This document shows positions 17,011 to 27,116 of a stretch of 64,000 nucleotides of DNA, piece after piece; the stretch's first letter is position 1, and each line of letters begins with the position of its first letter. The notes beneath the pieces were generated by a model that saw only the letters and a program-made list of their open reading frames with translations, did no database searches and was not told where the DNA came from. The position numbers and the translations under genes are program-made. The stretch lies in NCBI GenBank assembly GCA_900315835.1, contig ONAR01000004.1, positions 1 to 64,000 on the forward strand. Reading direction: 5' to 3'. The DNA is from an uncultured Prevotella sp. (GTDB lineage Bacteria; Bacteroidota; Bacteroidia; Bacteroidales; Bacteroidaceae).

Positions 17011-17056
17011 CCCTCCCCATTTGGGGGAGGGCCCTGCTTTGCGATGCAAAGCAGGG
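17011..17056. repeat. Two adjacent strong hairpins between convergent genes
   Basis: CCCTCCCC (17011-17018) can pair with the G-rich run at 17023-17031. Directly after it CCCTGCTTTGC (17032-17042) pairs perfectly with 17046-17056 around a 3-nt loop. It lies between the GH28-like gene and the convergent endonuclease gene. It may act as a bidirectional transcription barrier, but no U-run follows, so it may equally be a dispersed repeat. Confidence 0.6.
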
Positions 17057-17073
17057 GGTGGGGCTGCAGGCGC

Positions 17074-18591
17074 TTATCTTACCACAAACTTATGGCCGTT
17101 ACGCACATAGATGCCCGGCTTGAGGCCTGACTGCGCATTGACGCGCACGCCCTGCAGGGTGTAGATGGCGTTGTCGGTGGCTGCGGCATGGCCAGCGCTG
17201 GGATTGTTGATGGTCTGAATGCCCGTCAGTTCTTTCGTGGTGGCCACGTAGAGCGCGGGATTGATGGCACCGGACTGCACAGAACTATAAACGCCAAACG
17301 ACTTATAGCCTGTACTATATTGCACAAAGTGCGTGCCGTAGGTCAGCTTGTAGGTGCCGTCGCTGTTGCGTGTGACTGTCCATACACCGTCGGTTGTGCT
17401 GGTCTGGATGCTGAATGAATTGAATTTGGCCTGATTGAAATAATACTGTCCCTTGCTGTCCTTGATGTAGTAGCCATTGTTGGCGGCCTCCAGGCGGAAG
17501 GCGTTGGCGGTGTCGGCCGTCGTGATGACTGTGCCGTCGGATGCCTTGCCCACGTATGTGACGTAGCCATAGCCGTAGCCTTTCGTCGAAGTGACGGGCT
17601 TCATGGCCAGCAGACTGTCGTTTCTTTCGGCGACGATGAGGTACTGCTTGCCGGCTGTGGGCTGGTCACCGGTGAATTTCACCCAATAGAAGCCGTCGGT
17701 GGAAGGCGTCGGGTCGTCGGGTGTCGGTGTGAAGGAGCCGTAGCGGCTGTCGTCGGAGGCTGTGGTGATGGAGGAGTAGGGGTCGAAGGCTACGTTGACA
17801 CTGTCGCCCCACACATATTCGGCGAGGAAGGGATAGTCGACAAACAGGTTGCGGTTGCCCTGGATGCCGGCTACGGCGTTGTTGCGGTCGCATTCCATCT
17901 TGTCCACCTTGTCGCCCTTGCTCCATGTGATATAGAGCGTTGAGGCCCACAGCTTCAGGCCGGGATAAGCCTCATTGGCCATGGTCTGCAGTCCTGTTTT
18001 AACGAACGTCAGGTTGCTGTAGGTCACGGCCATGTACATGTAGCTGCGTGAGAAGTCGCCCTTGAAGGTGCGGCCTGGCTCCCAGGCTTTCGAGTTGATA
18101 TTGGCGCCGGTTCCTATGATGTCGTATTCCCCCTCGCCGTCGACATCGTCCATGGGGTAGTTGCTCTTGGAACTGTTGGCTTTGGAGTCGGAGGGGTAGA
18201 GGTTATAGAGGTCCTTGTAGGCGCTGTTCTCAGCGCCGCCCCACCAGCTCTTGGGGAAAGAGTGCTCGATGTTCATGCCCGAGATGGCTTTATTATTATA
18301 AGGTGTGTCGAAGTAGAATTTTGCCGAGCTGTAGCGGTTGTAGCATTCGTTGGTCTCGGGGTTGCGGTCGGTCTTGTAGAAGCCGGACCAGGTATTGCCG
18401 CTTCCGTTGCCGTATCCGAGCACTTTCTTTGGCTGCATGAGCGTGTGCAGGGCCGCTTTCAGGCTGGCACCCTTGAGGCCTTTTAGCGATGAGGCGTAGT
18501 TGGCCAGCTGCTGGCGTGTGATGGCACTGGACTGGCAGAGTGGCAGCAGAGTGACTGCGGCAACAAAGAACAAACGGTAAAGGAGTTTCAT
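17074..18591 (-). CDS. Secreted endonuclease I family nuclease with C-terminal sorting-like tail
   Basis: A 505-aa exported nuclease. A signal peptide covers residues 1-23 (MKLLYRLFFVAAVTLLPL...SSA). The endonuclease I domain (about 25-280) contains the beta-beta-metal motif NIEHSFPKSWWGG with H110, followed by DLYNLYPSDSKANSSKSNYP, the most conserved family block. A middle beta-rich region (300-430) has no clear assignment. The last 35 residues (YTLQGVRVN...GIYVRNGHKFVVR) resemble the short Prevotella type of C-terminal domain used for surface attachment or secretion. Likely role: degradation of extracellular nucleic acid. Monocistronic. Confidence 0.88.
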   Translation of the reverse strand: MKLLYRLFFVAAVTLLPLCQSSAITRQQLANYASSLKGLKGASLKAALHTLMQPKKVLGYGNGSGNTWSGFYKTDRNPETNECYNRYSSAKFYFDTPYNNKAISGMNIEHSFPKSWWGGAENSAYKDLYNLYPSDSKANSSKSNYPMDDVDGEGEYDIIGTGANINSKAWEPGRTFKGDFSRSYMYMAVTYSNLTFVKTGLQTMANEAYPGLKLWASTLYITWSKGDKVDKMECDRNNAVAGIQGNRNLFVDYPFLAEYVWGDSVNVAFDPYSSITTASDDSRYGSFTPTPDDPTPSTDGFYWVKFTGDQPTAGKQYLIVAERNDSLLAMKPVTSTKGYGYGYVTYVGKASDGTVITTADTANAFRLEAANNGYYIKDSKGQYYFNQAKFNSFSIQTSTTDGVWTVTRNSDGTYKLTYGTHFVQYSTGYKSFGVYSSVQSGAINPALYVATTKELTGIQTINNPSAGHAAATDNAIYTLQGVRVNAQSGLKPGIYVRNGHKFVVR

Positions 18592-18650
18592 AGTCTTGAA
18601 AAATAAATGGTGTGTGATTTAGTTAAACGGTGCGGGGGGAGCAGAAGAAA

Positions 18651-18734
18651 AGTACATAGATTCTATAGTCTCTATAGTCTCTATAGTTTCTATAGTCTCT
18701 ATAGTCTCTATAGTTTCTATAGACTCTATGTACT
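18651..18734. repeat. Eight 9-bp repeats bounded by inverted ends, downstream of tyrS
   Basis: Units of TCTATAGTC type at 18662-18733. The array is bounded by AGTACATAGA (18651-18660) and its exact inverse TCTATGTACT (18725-18734), so the whole block can fold into one long hairpin. It is immediately 3' of tyrS on the minus strand and could serve as a 3' end structure. Confidence 0.85.
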
Positions 18735-18743
18735 TCCGTACTA

Positions 18744-20045
18744 TTATTTCACAGTGATGAGGTAATAGTTCTTCTTGCCTTTCTGCACGAGCAGGTACTT
18801 GCCGTCGATGAGGTCTTCGCTGGTGACAGGCTGGTCGAAGGCGGTGAGCTTCTCCTTGTTGAGGCTGACGCCGTTGCCCTTGGCCATCTTGCGCATCTCA
18901 CCCTTCGATGGGAAGATGTCGTAGCCCTCGCGGCAGAAGATGTCGATGGCCTTGCCGCCGAGCTCCTCCTTCGGGAGGTCGTAGTGAGGCACATCCTTGA
19001 AGACGTCGTTGAGTGTGGCTTCGTCGAGCTGGGCGAGCTGGTCCTTGGTGGCCTTGCCGAAGAGAATGTTGCTGGCGGCGATGGCCATGTCGAGGGCCTC
19101 CTTAGAGTGCACCATCGTGGTGACCTCGTCGGCCAGACGGTGCTGCAGGATGCGTCGGCCCGGGTCCTGACGGTGCTCGTCGATGAGGGCGTCGATGGTC
19201 TCCTTGTCGAGGTCGGTGAAGATCTTGATGTAGCGCTCGGCGTCGGTGTCGGTCACGTTGAGCCAGAACTGATAGAAGGCGTAAGGCGTGGTGCGGTTGG
19301 CGTCGAGCCATACGTTGCCACTCTCGGTCTTGCCGAACTTCTTGCCGTCGGCCTTGGTGATGAGCGGGCAGGTGAGGCAGAAGGCCTCGGCGTCGTTGCC
19401 TAAGGTGCGGCGGATGAGCTCGGTGCCGGTGGTCATGTTGCCCCACTGGTCGTTGCCGCCGAGCTGCAGGCGCACGCCGTGGTGCTGGTAGAGGTAAAGA
19501 AAGTCGTAGCCCTGGAGCAGCTGGTAGGTGAACTCGGTGAACGACAGGCCGTCGCGCGCCGTTCCGTTGAGGCGCTGCTGCACGCTCTCCTTAGCCATCA
19601 TGTAGTTGACGGTGATGTGCTTGCCGACATCGCGTACGAAGTCGAGGAACTTATAGTCCTTCATCCAGTCGTAGTTGTTGACGAGCTCGGCCTTGTTGGG
19701 CTCATTGCCGTCGAAGTCGAGGAAGCGAGATACCTGCTTCTTGATGGCTTCCTGGTTGTGGTAGAGGGTGTCGCTGTCGAGCAGGTTGCGCTCGAGGCTC
19801 TTGCCCGAGGGGTCGCCAATCATGCCCGTGGCGCCGCCGACGAGCAGGAAGGGCTTGTGGCCGCAGCGCTGCAGGTGACGCAGCATCATGATGCCGCAAA
19901 GGTGGCCGATATGGAGTGAATCGGCGGTGGGGTCGGTGCCGAGGTAGGCAGAGACGAGGTGCTGCTGCAAGTATTCCTCAGTACCTGGCATGATTTGGGC
20001 GAGCATGCCGCGCCATTTCAGTTCTTCAACAAAGTTTTTTGTCAT
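18744..20045 (-). CDS. tyrS: Tyrosyl-tRNA synthetase
   Basis: Charges tRNA-Tyr. The ATG at 20045 gives 433 aa, the normal bacterial length; the open frame continues upstream over yidD but those 77 codons have no TyrRS similarity. HIGH is present as H45-I-G-H48, the KMSKS equivalent is KKFGKT near residue 233, and the C-terminal S4 RNA-binding domain covers about 365-430. It is the last gene of the leftward run metK-DUF4271-hemD-rnpA-yidD-tyrS, 89 bp after yidD. Confidence 0.97.
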   Translation of the reverse strand: MTKNFVEELKWRGMLAQIMPGTEEYLQQHLVSAYLGTDPTADSLHIGHLCGIMMLRHLQRCGHKPFLLVGGATGMIGDPSGKSLERNLLDSDTLYHNQEAIKKQVSRFLDFDGNEPNKAELVNNYDWMKDYKFLDFVRDVGKHITVNYMMAKESVQQRLNGTARDGLSFTEFTYQLLQGYDFLYLYQHHGVRLQLGGNDQWGNMTTGTELIRRTLGNDAEAFCLTCPLITKADGKKFGKTESGNVWLDANRTTPYAFYQFWLNVTDTDAERYIKIFTDLDKETIDALIDEHRQDPGRRILQHRLADEVTTMVHSKEALDMAIAASNILFGKATKDQLAQLDEATLNDVFKDVPHYDLPKEELGGKAIDIFCREGYDIFPSKGEMRKMAKGNGVSLNKEKLTAFDQPVTSEDLIDGKYLLVQKGKKNYYLITVK

Positions 20046-20134
20046 CGAATGATTAATGCTATTGGTATTGTTGTTAATCGAATGCTTAGAATAACCGGAT
20101 GCTTGAGCGAGGGGGATGCTTAAGCGTAGAAGGC

Positions 20135-20380
20135 TCAGGGTACGGGGTCGTAGCCCGACCCGCCCCAGGGATTGCAGCGCAGGATGCGCCAGATGGCGAG
20201 GGCAAGGCCTTTGATGGGGCCGTGCTTGAGGATGGCCTGCCGCGCATATTCCGAACACGTCGGGGTGAAGCGGCACGAGGGCGGCGTGTAGGGCGTAATG
20301 AACTTCTGATAAAACACGATAGGCAGCACCATCACGCGGGCGATGGCGTGCGAGATGAGATGAAGCCAGTGTCTGATCAT
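20135..20380 (-). CDS. yidD: Membrane protein insertion efficiency factor YidD
   Basis: A small 81-aa protein that helps YidC-dependent membrane insertion. It contains the hallmark [20 protein letters not shown] and a C-terminal [12 protein letters not shown]. The N-terminal amphipathic helix is present. Its ATG overlaps the rnpA stop (ATGA at 20377-20380), the usual coupling of these two genes. The family also lies next to rnpA in many other phyla. Confidence 0.97.
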   Translation of the reverse strand: MIRHWLHLISHAIARVMVLPIVFYQKFITPYTPPSCRFTPTCSEYARQAILKHGPIKGLALAIWRILRCNPWGGSGYDPVP

Positions 20381-20784
20381 AGTGTGCCTCCTTTGCTTAT
20401 GCGTTCGCGCAGTCGGGTGAGCAGGGCGACGACGGCGCGGCTGACGTCAGCACTGTCGTGCAGCTGGTTGTCGAGCCAGATGAAGGCCAGCACCATCGGT
20501 TGGAAGCCCTCGGGCAGCTTATTGCGCCGATAGGCCTCTCTCACCTGCCGCTTGACGCGGTTACGCTTGTTGGCCCTTCTGAAACAGCGCTTCGGTACGC
20601 TGATGAGCATCTGACTGACCGTGCCTTCCGGTGTAGGCATATAGATGAGGCGCAGGGGAAAGGCTGTCATCGACTTGCTGTGACCGCCGTTGAACAGGTC
20701 GTTGATGAGCTTCTTGCTGTGCAGCCGCTCGGCTTTCGGCAGTGTACAGCGTCGGCGTGCTATGGTAGCGCAGCCATCAGTCAT
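20377..20784 (-). CDS. rnpA: Ribonuclease P protein component
   Basis: Protein subunit of RNase P, which removes 5' leaders of pre-tRNAs. The 135-aa product carries the RNR motif as [15 protein letters not shown] (about 78-92) and an N-terminal [14 protein letters not shown] matching the family. It overlaps the hemD stop by 8 bp and the yidD start by 4 bp, so it is translated in a coupled block. The RNase P RNA gene is not in the window. Confidence 0.96.
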   Translation of the reverse strand: MTDGCATIARRRCTLPKAERLHSKKLINDLFNGGHSKSMTAFPLRLIYMPTPEGTVSQMLISVPKRCFRRANKRNRVKRQVREAYRRNKLPEGFQPMVLAFIWLDNQLHDSADVSRAVVALLTRLRERISKGGTL

Positions 20785-21541
20785 TGTCTTGCTTGCCGTT
20801 TTCCTTTTGCAGATAAGCCTTCAGTGCGCTTATCATCGATGGATATTCCTTGGTGCCGGCCATGAGGTCAACACTGAGGTTGGCGTTCTCAATAGCCTTG
20901 GCCGTAGCAGGACCGAAGGCGCCAAGCTTCACCTGCCCCTTCTTCATGTCGGGGAAGGCCTGGGTGAGATATCTCACGCCGGTCGGGGTGGAGAAAATCA
21001 GCATATCGTAGTCGAAGTGCTGGATTTCTTCGTCGGTAAAGGGGTCGCTGAGGGTGCGGTACATCACGCACTCGGTGTGGTGCAGGCCTTTGGCGTCGAG
21101 CTGATGCTTGATATCGTCGTTGTGAACGCTGCTCATCGGCACGAGGTACTTCTCGGTCTTATGCTTCACCATCACGGGGATGAGGTCATCAATCTTGCCG
21201 GTCGTACCGAAGAAAACCTTGCGCTTGCGGTACTGCACGTATTTTTGGATATAAAGCGAGATGGTCTCGGTAACGCAGAAATACTTCATATCCTCGGGGA
21301 TGACGAGGCGGAGCTCCTTGGCCAGCTGGAAGAAGAAGTCGATGGCGTGGCGTGATGTGAATACGATGGCGGTATGAGAGAGGATGCTCACTTTCTCTGC
21401 ACGGAATTCCTTGGCGGTGAGCCCTTCAACCTTGATGAACGGGCGGAATACAAGCTCCACCCCATACTCCTTGGCCAGTTCGTAATAAGGCGAATTGTCG
21501 TTGGAGGGTTTCGGCTGGGAAATCAGTATCTTCCTAATCAT
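20777..21541 (-). CDS. hemD: Uroporphyrinogen-III synthase family protein
   Basis: A 254-aa protein with the bilobed HemD architecture: N-terminal ILISQPKPS, a central VFTSRHAIDFFF block, and a C-terminal IFSTPTGVRYL. HemD enzymes cyclise hydroxymethylbilane in tetrapyrrole synthesis. In Bacteroidales many species lack the full haem pathway yet keep this gene beside rnpA, so its real task may differ. It is flanked by DUF4271 (9 bp upstream) and rnpA (8-bp overlap). Confidence 0.88.
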   Translation of the reverse strand: MIRKILISQPKPSNDNSPYYELAKEYGVELVFRPFIKVEGLTAKEFRAEKVSILSHTAIVFTSRHAIDFFFQLAKELRLVIPEDMKYFCVTETISLYIQKYVQYRKRKVFFGTTGKIDDLIPVMVKHKTEKYLVPMSSVHNDDIKHQLDAKGLHHTECVMYRTLSDPFTDEEIQHFDYDMLIFSTPTGVRYLTQAFPDMKKGQVKLGAFGPATAKAIENANLSVDLMAGTKEYPSMISALKAYLQKENGKQDND

Positions 21542-21550
21542 CTTTTTGTC

Positions 21551-22576
21551 CTAAAAAATTTGCTTAATATAGTTGTCCGTCATGGCCAGGACACCCATCA
21601 GGATACCTAACGGCATGATTTCGAGTGCACAAAAGTACAAAAAACTTTGCACAATGGAAACGGTTCGCTTAAAAAAGATGATGTAGGCCTTGTAAAAGGA
21701 TAATAATTTGGCTAAAATGACAACTATAAAGGCGTAAATGGCTGTCTCTGTGATGGGCAGACCGAAATAGGAGAGCAGAAGTACGGCGGGGAAGAAGAGG
21801 ATGCCTTCGGTGCAGATGAGGAAGAGGTAAGACTTCATCCATTGTTCATTTTTTTTCTTATCAAAGAACACCCAGTTGACGACTTGATAGAGCAGGGCCT
21901 TGAGCAGGAGATAGGCCGCGATCTCACCCGTGAAGAGGCCGATGATCTGATAATGGGCAATGGCAAACGACTCGCCGCCGCGCGATTGCGAGAAGAAAAA
22001 GACGATGATGGCGGCCAAGAGGCAGGTCTGCGCCACGAGGAAGAACTGGAAGCGCATTTCGCCGCTGGTCTCGGTGATGACGGTGGTGCCTTCGCGCTGC
22101 ACGCGGAAGAAGCTCTTGAGCTGGCGCTGAAGGAAGTTGCCCGAGGCCGAGATGGCGACGGCGGCGAAGATGAAGCAGGCCAGCAGAATTGACGTGATGA
22201 GGCTGTCGCCGGCAATGGTATAGGGTACGGGGTCGCCGGCCACGCCATGACGGTAGGAGACACGCTCGGGGCGGTAGATGGAGTCGGGCTGCACGAGCGA
22301 ATGGCTATAGTACATGGGGTGGCTGACGAAGTCGCCGGCCTTCGGGTCGGCCTTCGTCGTCGGCGTGCGCAGCGGGTTGGGTCGCGCGGCCCAGTCGATG
22401 TCCTGGTACTTATAGTTGGCGCGCAGGGCCGAGTCCTGCTGCCAGGGTGTAGCCGTCGCGGGCAGCGTGCGAAGTATCTGCTCCGGCGTATGGAAAACGC
22501 CATGGCGGACGTGAGCCGCCGGGGTGGCGGTCACGTCGGTCGTGGCATTGGTGAGTGTGTCTGCTTGTTGCATCAT
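21551..22576 (-). CDS. DUF4271 membrane protein
   Basis: A 341-aa protein with an N-terminal cytoplasmic or periplasmic Pro/Thr-rich region (1-130) and about six membrane helices from residue 125 to the end. The arrangement upstream of hemD is characteristic of DUF4271 proteins in Bacteroidetes. Function unknown; I see no catalytic motif. The conserved neighbourhood with hemD, rnpA and yidD suggests a link to membrane biogenesis or simply a stable gene order. Confidence 0.8.
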   Translation of the reverse strand: MMQQADTLTNATTDVTATPAAHVRHGVFHTPEQILRTLPATATPWQQDSALRANYKYQDIDWAARPNPLRTPTTKADPKAGDFVSHPMYYSHSLVQPDSIYRPERVSYRHGVAGDPVPYTIAGDSLITSILLACFIFAAVAISASGNFLQRQLKSFFRVQREGTTVITETSGEMRFQFFLVAQTCLLAAIIVFFFSQSRGGESFAIAHYQIIGLFTGEIAAYLLLKALLYQVVNWVFFDKKKNEQWMKSYLFLICTEGILFFPAVLLLSYFGLPITETAIYAFIVVILAKLLSFYKAYIIFFKRTVSIVQSFLYFCALEIMPLGILMGVLAMTDNYIKQIF

Positions 22577-22589
22577 GTGCGTAATGAAA

Positions 22590-23879
<1,290 letters not shown>

Positions 23880-23944
23880 TGTTACTTTGTTTTTAAAGCG
23901 TGGAACAACGCAAGTAACCGTAAAATCTGAGGGGGAGGATTTTG

Positions 23945-23995
23945 CGATTTTAGCATTTTTTAATGTGGTTGCAAGCAGCCAAATTCTTCCACAAG
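23945..23995 (-). promoter_or_regulatory. SAM-II-type riboswitch in the metK leader
   Basis: On the minus strand the leader shows the compact H-type pseudoknot of SAM-II. P1 is GTGG (23992-23989) with CCAC (23968-23965). The loop TTTGGC (23983-23978) pairs with GCTAAA in the 3' part (23954-23949). In between are the conserved TTGCAA before CCAC and the A-rich ATTAAAAAATGCTAAAA segment. Its position between the promoter (24030-24023) and metK fits the known gene class for this riboswitch. Confidence 0.82.
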
Positions 23996-24022
23996 TGAAT
24001 AAATGTATTTAGAATGCGGGTG

Positions 24023-24053
24023 CAAAGTTACGCCTTTTCTATGAAAGTACCAA
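24023..24053 (-). promoter_or_regulatory. Promoter of metK
   Basis: TTG (24053-24051), a 20-bp spacer and TAACTTTG (24030-24023) on the minus strand. Transcription from about 24017 would include the whole riboswitch. Confidence 0.75.
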
Positions 24054-24196
24054 GTAAAAGAAGGAAAATCGTTGTTTGGAGTAAAGGGTACGGTGAGCGG
24101 CAGCGACATAGCAACAGCGTACATTGCGCCGACAGAGACAAAAGAAAGGGGGCCGGCGAACGACCGACCCCCTTCTTAAAGTGTTATCGTGAGCTG

Positions 24197-27019
24197 TTAT
24201 TTATCTTGCGGCAGCATGACCACACTCACCTTGTTGGCCGATGCGAGGAACTCCTTGACAAAGGCGCTGATCTTCTCAGGTGTCTGACTCTTGACCAGCT
24301 GTAAGTATTGGCTATCGTCGTCTCTGCCAAAGATATAGTTAGTCCAGACGATGTCCTGCCAGTAGCCGTTGGTCTTGACTGCGCTCTCATGGCTCTTGAG
24401 CATGGCTTTCTGCACCTTCTCAAGCATCTCCTTGTCGCAGGTGACGCCGAGCGAGTCCATCTGCTCGTTCATAATCTTGATGGCGATGTCCTTCTTCTCA
24501 GGCTTCATGGGGCAGTAGGCAATGAGCTGACCGATGTGGTAACCGTCGTCGGCTGTCGAGAACCTGCCTTGTGCGCCGCAGGTGTAGGCAGCGCTGGCCT
24601 CCTCGCGGATCTTCTTCAAATAGATCATCGACATAATCTGACCGGCGATGTTGGCTTGGAGGGCATGCTCCTGACTCCACGGCATCTTGGTGTTGAGCCA
24701 AATGACGTAAGAGTTGGCCTTCGGAGTTTCCATCTTACGGGTGAACACCTTATCGACATTGTCACTGGTGGTGCGGGTTACGCGCTCAGAAGGAGTGTTC
24801 TTACCCTTTGAGGGCAGAGCGCCGAGATACTGGCAGATGAGCGGGCGGATGGTGGAATCGTTGTAGTTACCGATAATCTCAAACACCCAACCGTTGGCGT
24901 TTGCGGTGCGCTCCTTGGCCATCTGCAGGATGCGGTCGTAGCTGATTGACTTCAGGTCGTCCATCAGCAGCGGCTTTACACGCCACTGACCCGGATAGAG
25001 GGCATTGGTGAGCGTATCGCCCAGTGCGGTCTCAGGACTGAGGGCGCGGTTCTTGAGCGTCAGCTCATACTGCTGCATGAGGTTGTTGAACGCATCGTTA
25101 TCCTTGCGGATATTCGTGAAATAGAGGTAGGTGAGCTGCAGCATCGTCTCCACATCCTTCGGCGTGGAGCTGCCGCCGATTGACATACGGCGCTCGTCCA
25201 TGGTGAGTTTAGCGTTGGCAATCTTACCTGCGAGTGCCTTGCCGAGCTCAATCGATGAGAAGTCACCCAGACCGCTGTTGTCGATGACATCGTCGAAGAC
25301 GTTGAGGTTAGCGGCGTCGCTCTGGCCATAAACCGATGAGCCCTGACCGCCAGTGCCGCTCATCGACACCTGGTCTTTCTTGTAGTCGGTCTTCTTCAGC
25401 AGCACGGTGACACCGTTGGAAAGCTTCAGGATGTTGTAGCCGAACTGCTTGCTCTTCGTCTCTTTCTTAATCTTGCCGGCCTTGGGCAGCTGCTTGATGA
25501 GCGGCTCCTGCTTCACGTTGTCCACGTAGGGCTTCACCTCAGCGGTGCGTGCCTCATGCACGGCTTGCAGCAGCTGGTCCTCAGTGGGATACATGGCGCC
25601 GTCTTTCTCATTGTTGAAACTGATGATCACGAGGTTGGTGTCGCTCTTGGAAAGCAGCTCGGGCAGTACGCTGTTGACGGCCTCCAGCGGAATCATCGGA
25701 ATCACCTGCTTCATCATCTGATAGGTGTTCTCCAGGCTGGGCATAGGCTCATTGCTGAGGAAGTAGTCGAGTGCCTGACCATAGAACTGGCTGTTGGGGC
25801 GCTTGTCGCGAGCCTCCCAGGCCTTGTCGAGGCCAGAGAGCTGGTTCTGCTTGAAGCGGTCGTATTCGGTTGCGGTGAAGCCGTATTGGGCAGCCTGCTT
25901 CACAACGAGGTAGGCGGCCTTGAGGGCATCGGCCGACAGCCCCATATTTTTCGGTAATACGCTGATGCCGAAGGCGTCCTTCGTCTTAGAGAGCAGGTAG
26001 TTGTCGTCAGAGGCATCGGCATTCACAAACGGGCAGTCGGCCTTCTGTGCAGCCTCGGCGAAGCGGGTGCCGAGCATCGAGATGGCGGCGTCCTTCACGT
26101 AGTTGGTCATCAAATAAGAGAAGCGCTGCTTCAGGCTGTCGGGATAGACGTCGTGCTTCATCATCAGCATCACGACCGACTGCTGGAACTCCTTATCCTT
26201 GTCGATGACGACGATGGGCTTGTCGTTGTCGGGTACGGGCTCATCCACGAGCGGGGCCTCATTGGCCGGGTTCTTGATGTCGCCGAAGAGGCGTTTGATC
26301 TCAGCTTCAGTCTTGTCCACGTCAACGTCGCCGATGACGATGATGCCCTGGTGGCTGGGATGATACCATTTGTGGTAGTAATCGACGAGCTCCTTACGCT
26401 TGAAGTTGTCGACGACCGACATCAGACCAATAGGGTAGCGGCGGCCGTACTTCGAACCTGGATAAAGCTTCTCAAGGTTGCGCTCGAGCATACGGCTGTT
26501 GGGCGATGTGCGCAGACGCCACTCCTCGTGGATGACGCCACGCTCCTTGTCGATCTCGTCCTGCTCCAGCGAGAGGCCGCACGACCAGTCGCGCAGGATG
26601 AGCAGACAGGAGTCGAGGGCCGACTGGCTCTGTGTGGGAACATTATCAATGTTGTACACCGTCTGGTCAATAGAGGTGTAAGCATTGAGGTCGGCACCGA
26701 ACTGGATGCCATGAGCGCGGCACCATTCAATGAGGTCGTTGCCTTTGAAGTGCTCGCTGCCGTTGAAGGCCATGTGCTCAAGGAAGTGGGCCAGTCCGCG
26801 TTGGTCCTCATTCTCCTGAATGGAACCCACTTTCTGGGCAATGTAGAAGTTGGCACGGTGCTCGGGCCAGTTGTTGTGGCGGATGAAATAGGTGAGGCCG
26901 TTGGGCAGCTTACCTATTCTGAATGCGGTGTCCACAGGAACCGGCGGGTCCATCTGGGCGAATACCGATGTAGCGCAAAGCAGCATCAGCAGGCTCAAGA
27001 ATAAGTTTCTTACTTTCAT
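24197..27019 (-). CDS. M16 family zinc metallopeptidase (PqqL-like, exported)
   Basis: A 940-aa protease with a signal peptide (1-21, ending SVFA). The inverted zinc motif HXXEH is H78-F-L-E81-H82 in AHFLEHMAFNGSEHF, with the downstream zinc-ligand Glu in ERGVIHEEW near residue 163. Four M16 half-domains follow the usual pattern, the second half being catalytically inactive. Likely periplasmic, digesting imported peptides or misfolded proteins. A C-terminal fragment of a related gene occurs at 49834-50676. Confidence 0.93.
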   Translation of the reverse strand: MKVRNLFLSLLMLLCATSVFAQMDPPVPVDTAFRIGKLPNGLTYFIRHNNWPEHRANFYIAQKVGSIQENEDQRGLAHFLEHMAFNGSEHFKGNDLIEWCRAHGIQFGADLNAYTSIDQTVYNIDNVPTQSQSALDSCLLILRDWSCGLSLEQDEIDKERGVIHEEWRLRTSPNSRMLERNLEKLYPGSKYGRRYPIGLMSVVDNFKRKELVDYYHKWYHPSHQGIIVIGDVDVDKTEAEIKRLFGDIKNPANEAPLVDEPVPDNDKPIVVIDKDKEFQQSVVMLMMKHDVYPDSLKQRFSYLMTNYVKDAAISMLGTRFAEAAQKADCPFVNADASDDNYLLSKTKDAFGISVLPKNMGLSADALKAAYLVVKQAAQYGFTATEYDRFKQNQLSGLDKAWEARDKRPNSQFYGQALDYFLSNEPMPSLENTYQMMKQVIPMIPLEAVNSVLPELLSKSDTNLVIISFNNEKDGAMYPTEDQLLQAVHEARTAEVKPYVDNVKQEPLIKQLPKAGKIKKETKSKQFGYNILKLSNGVTVLLKKTDYKKDQVSMSGTGGQGSSVYGQSDAANLNVFDDVIDNSGLGDFSSIELGKALAGKIANAKLTMDERRMSIGGSSTPKDVETMLQLTYLYFTNIRKDNDAFNNLMQQYELTLKNRALSPETALGDTLTNALYPGQWRVKPLLMDDLKSISYDRILQMAKERTANANGWVFEIIGNYNDSTIRPLICQYLGALPSKGKNTPSERVTRTTSDNVDKVFTRKMETPKANSYVIWLNTKMPWSQEHALQANIAGQIMSMIYLKKIREEASAAYTCGAQGRFSTADDGYHIGQLIAYCPMKPEKKDIAIKIMNEQMDSLGVTCDKEMLEKVQKAMLKSHESAVKTNGYWQDIVWTNYIFGRDDDSQYLQLVKSQTPEKISAFVKEFLASANKVSVVMLPQDK

Positions 27020-27116
27020 AAGTTGTTTATTGATTAGAATATATAGTTTTGTTGCTCAATTGATACACATCTGCAAATATCGGCATTTTTCTGCTAAACA
27101 CCAAGCAGTTGGGCAA

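Noticed and set aside
17011-17056. Intrinsic terminator for the endonuclease gene
   Set aside because: Hairpins are strong but neither side has a U-run, so I list them only as a structural repeat.
20046-20276. N-terminal extension of TyrRS
   Set aside because: The open frame continues over yidD in another frame; TyrRS similarity and normal length start at ATG 20045.
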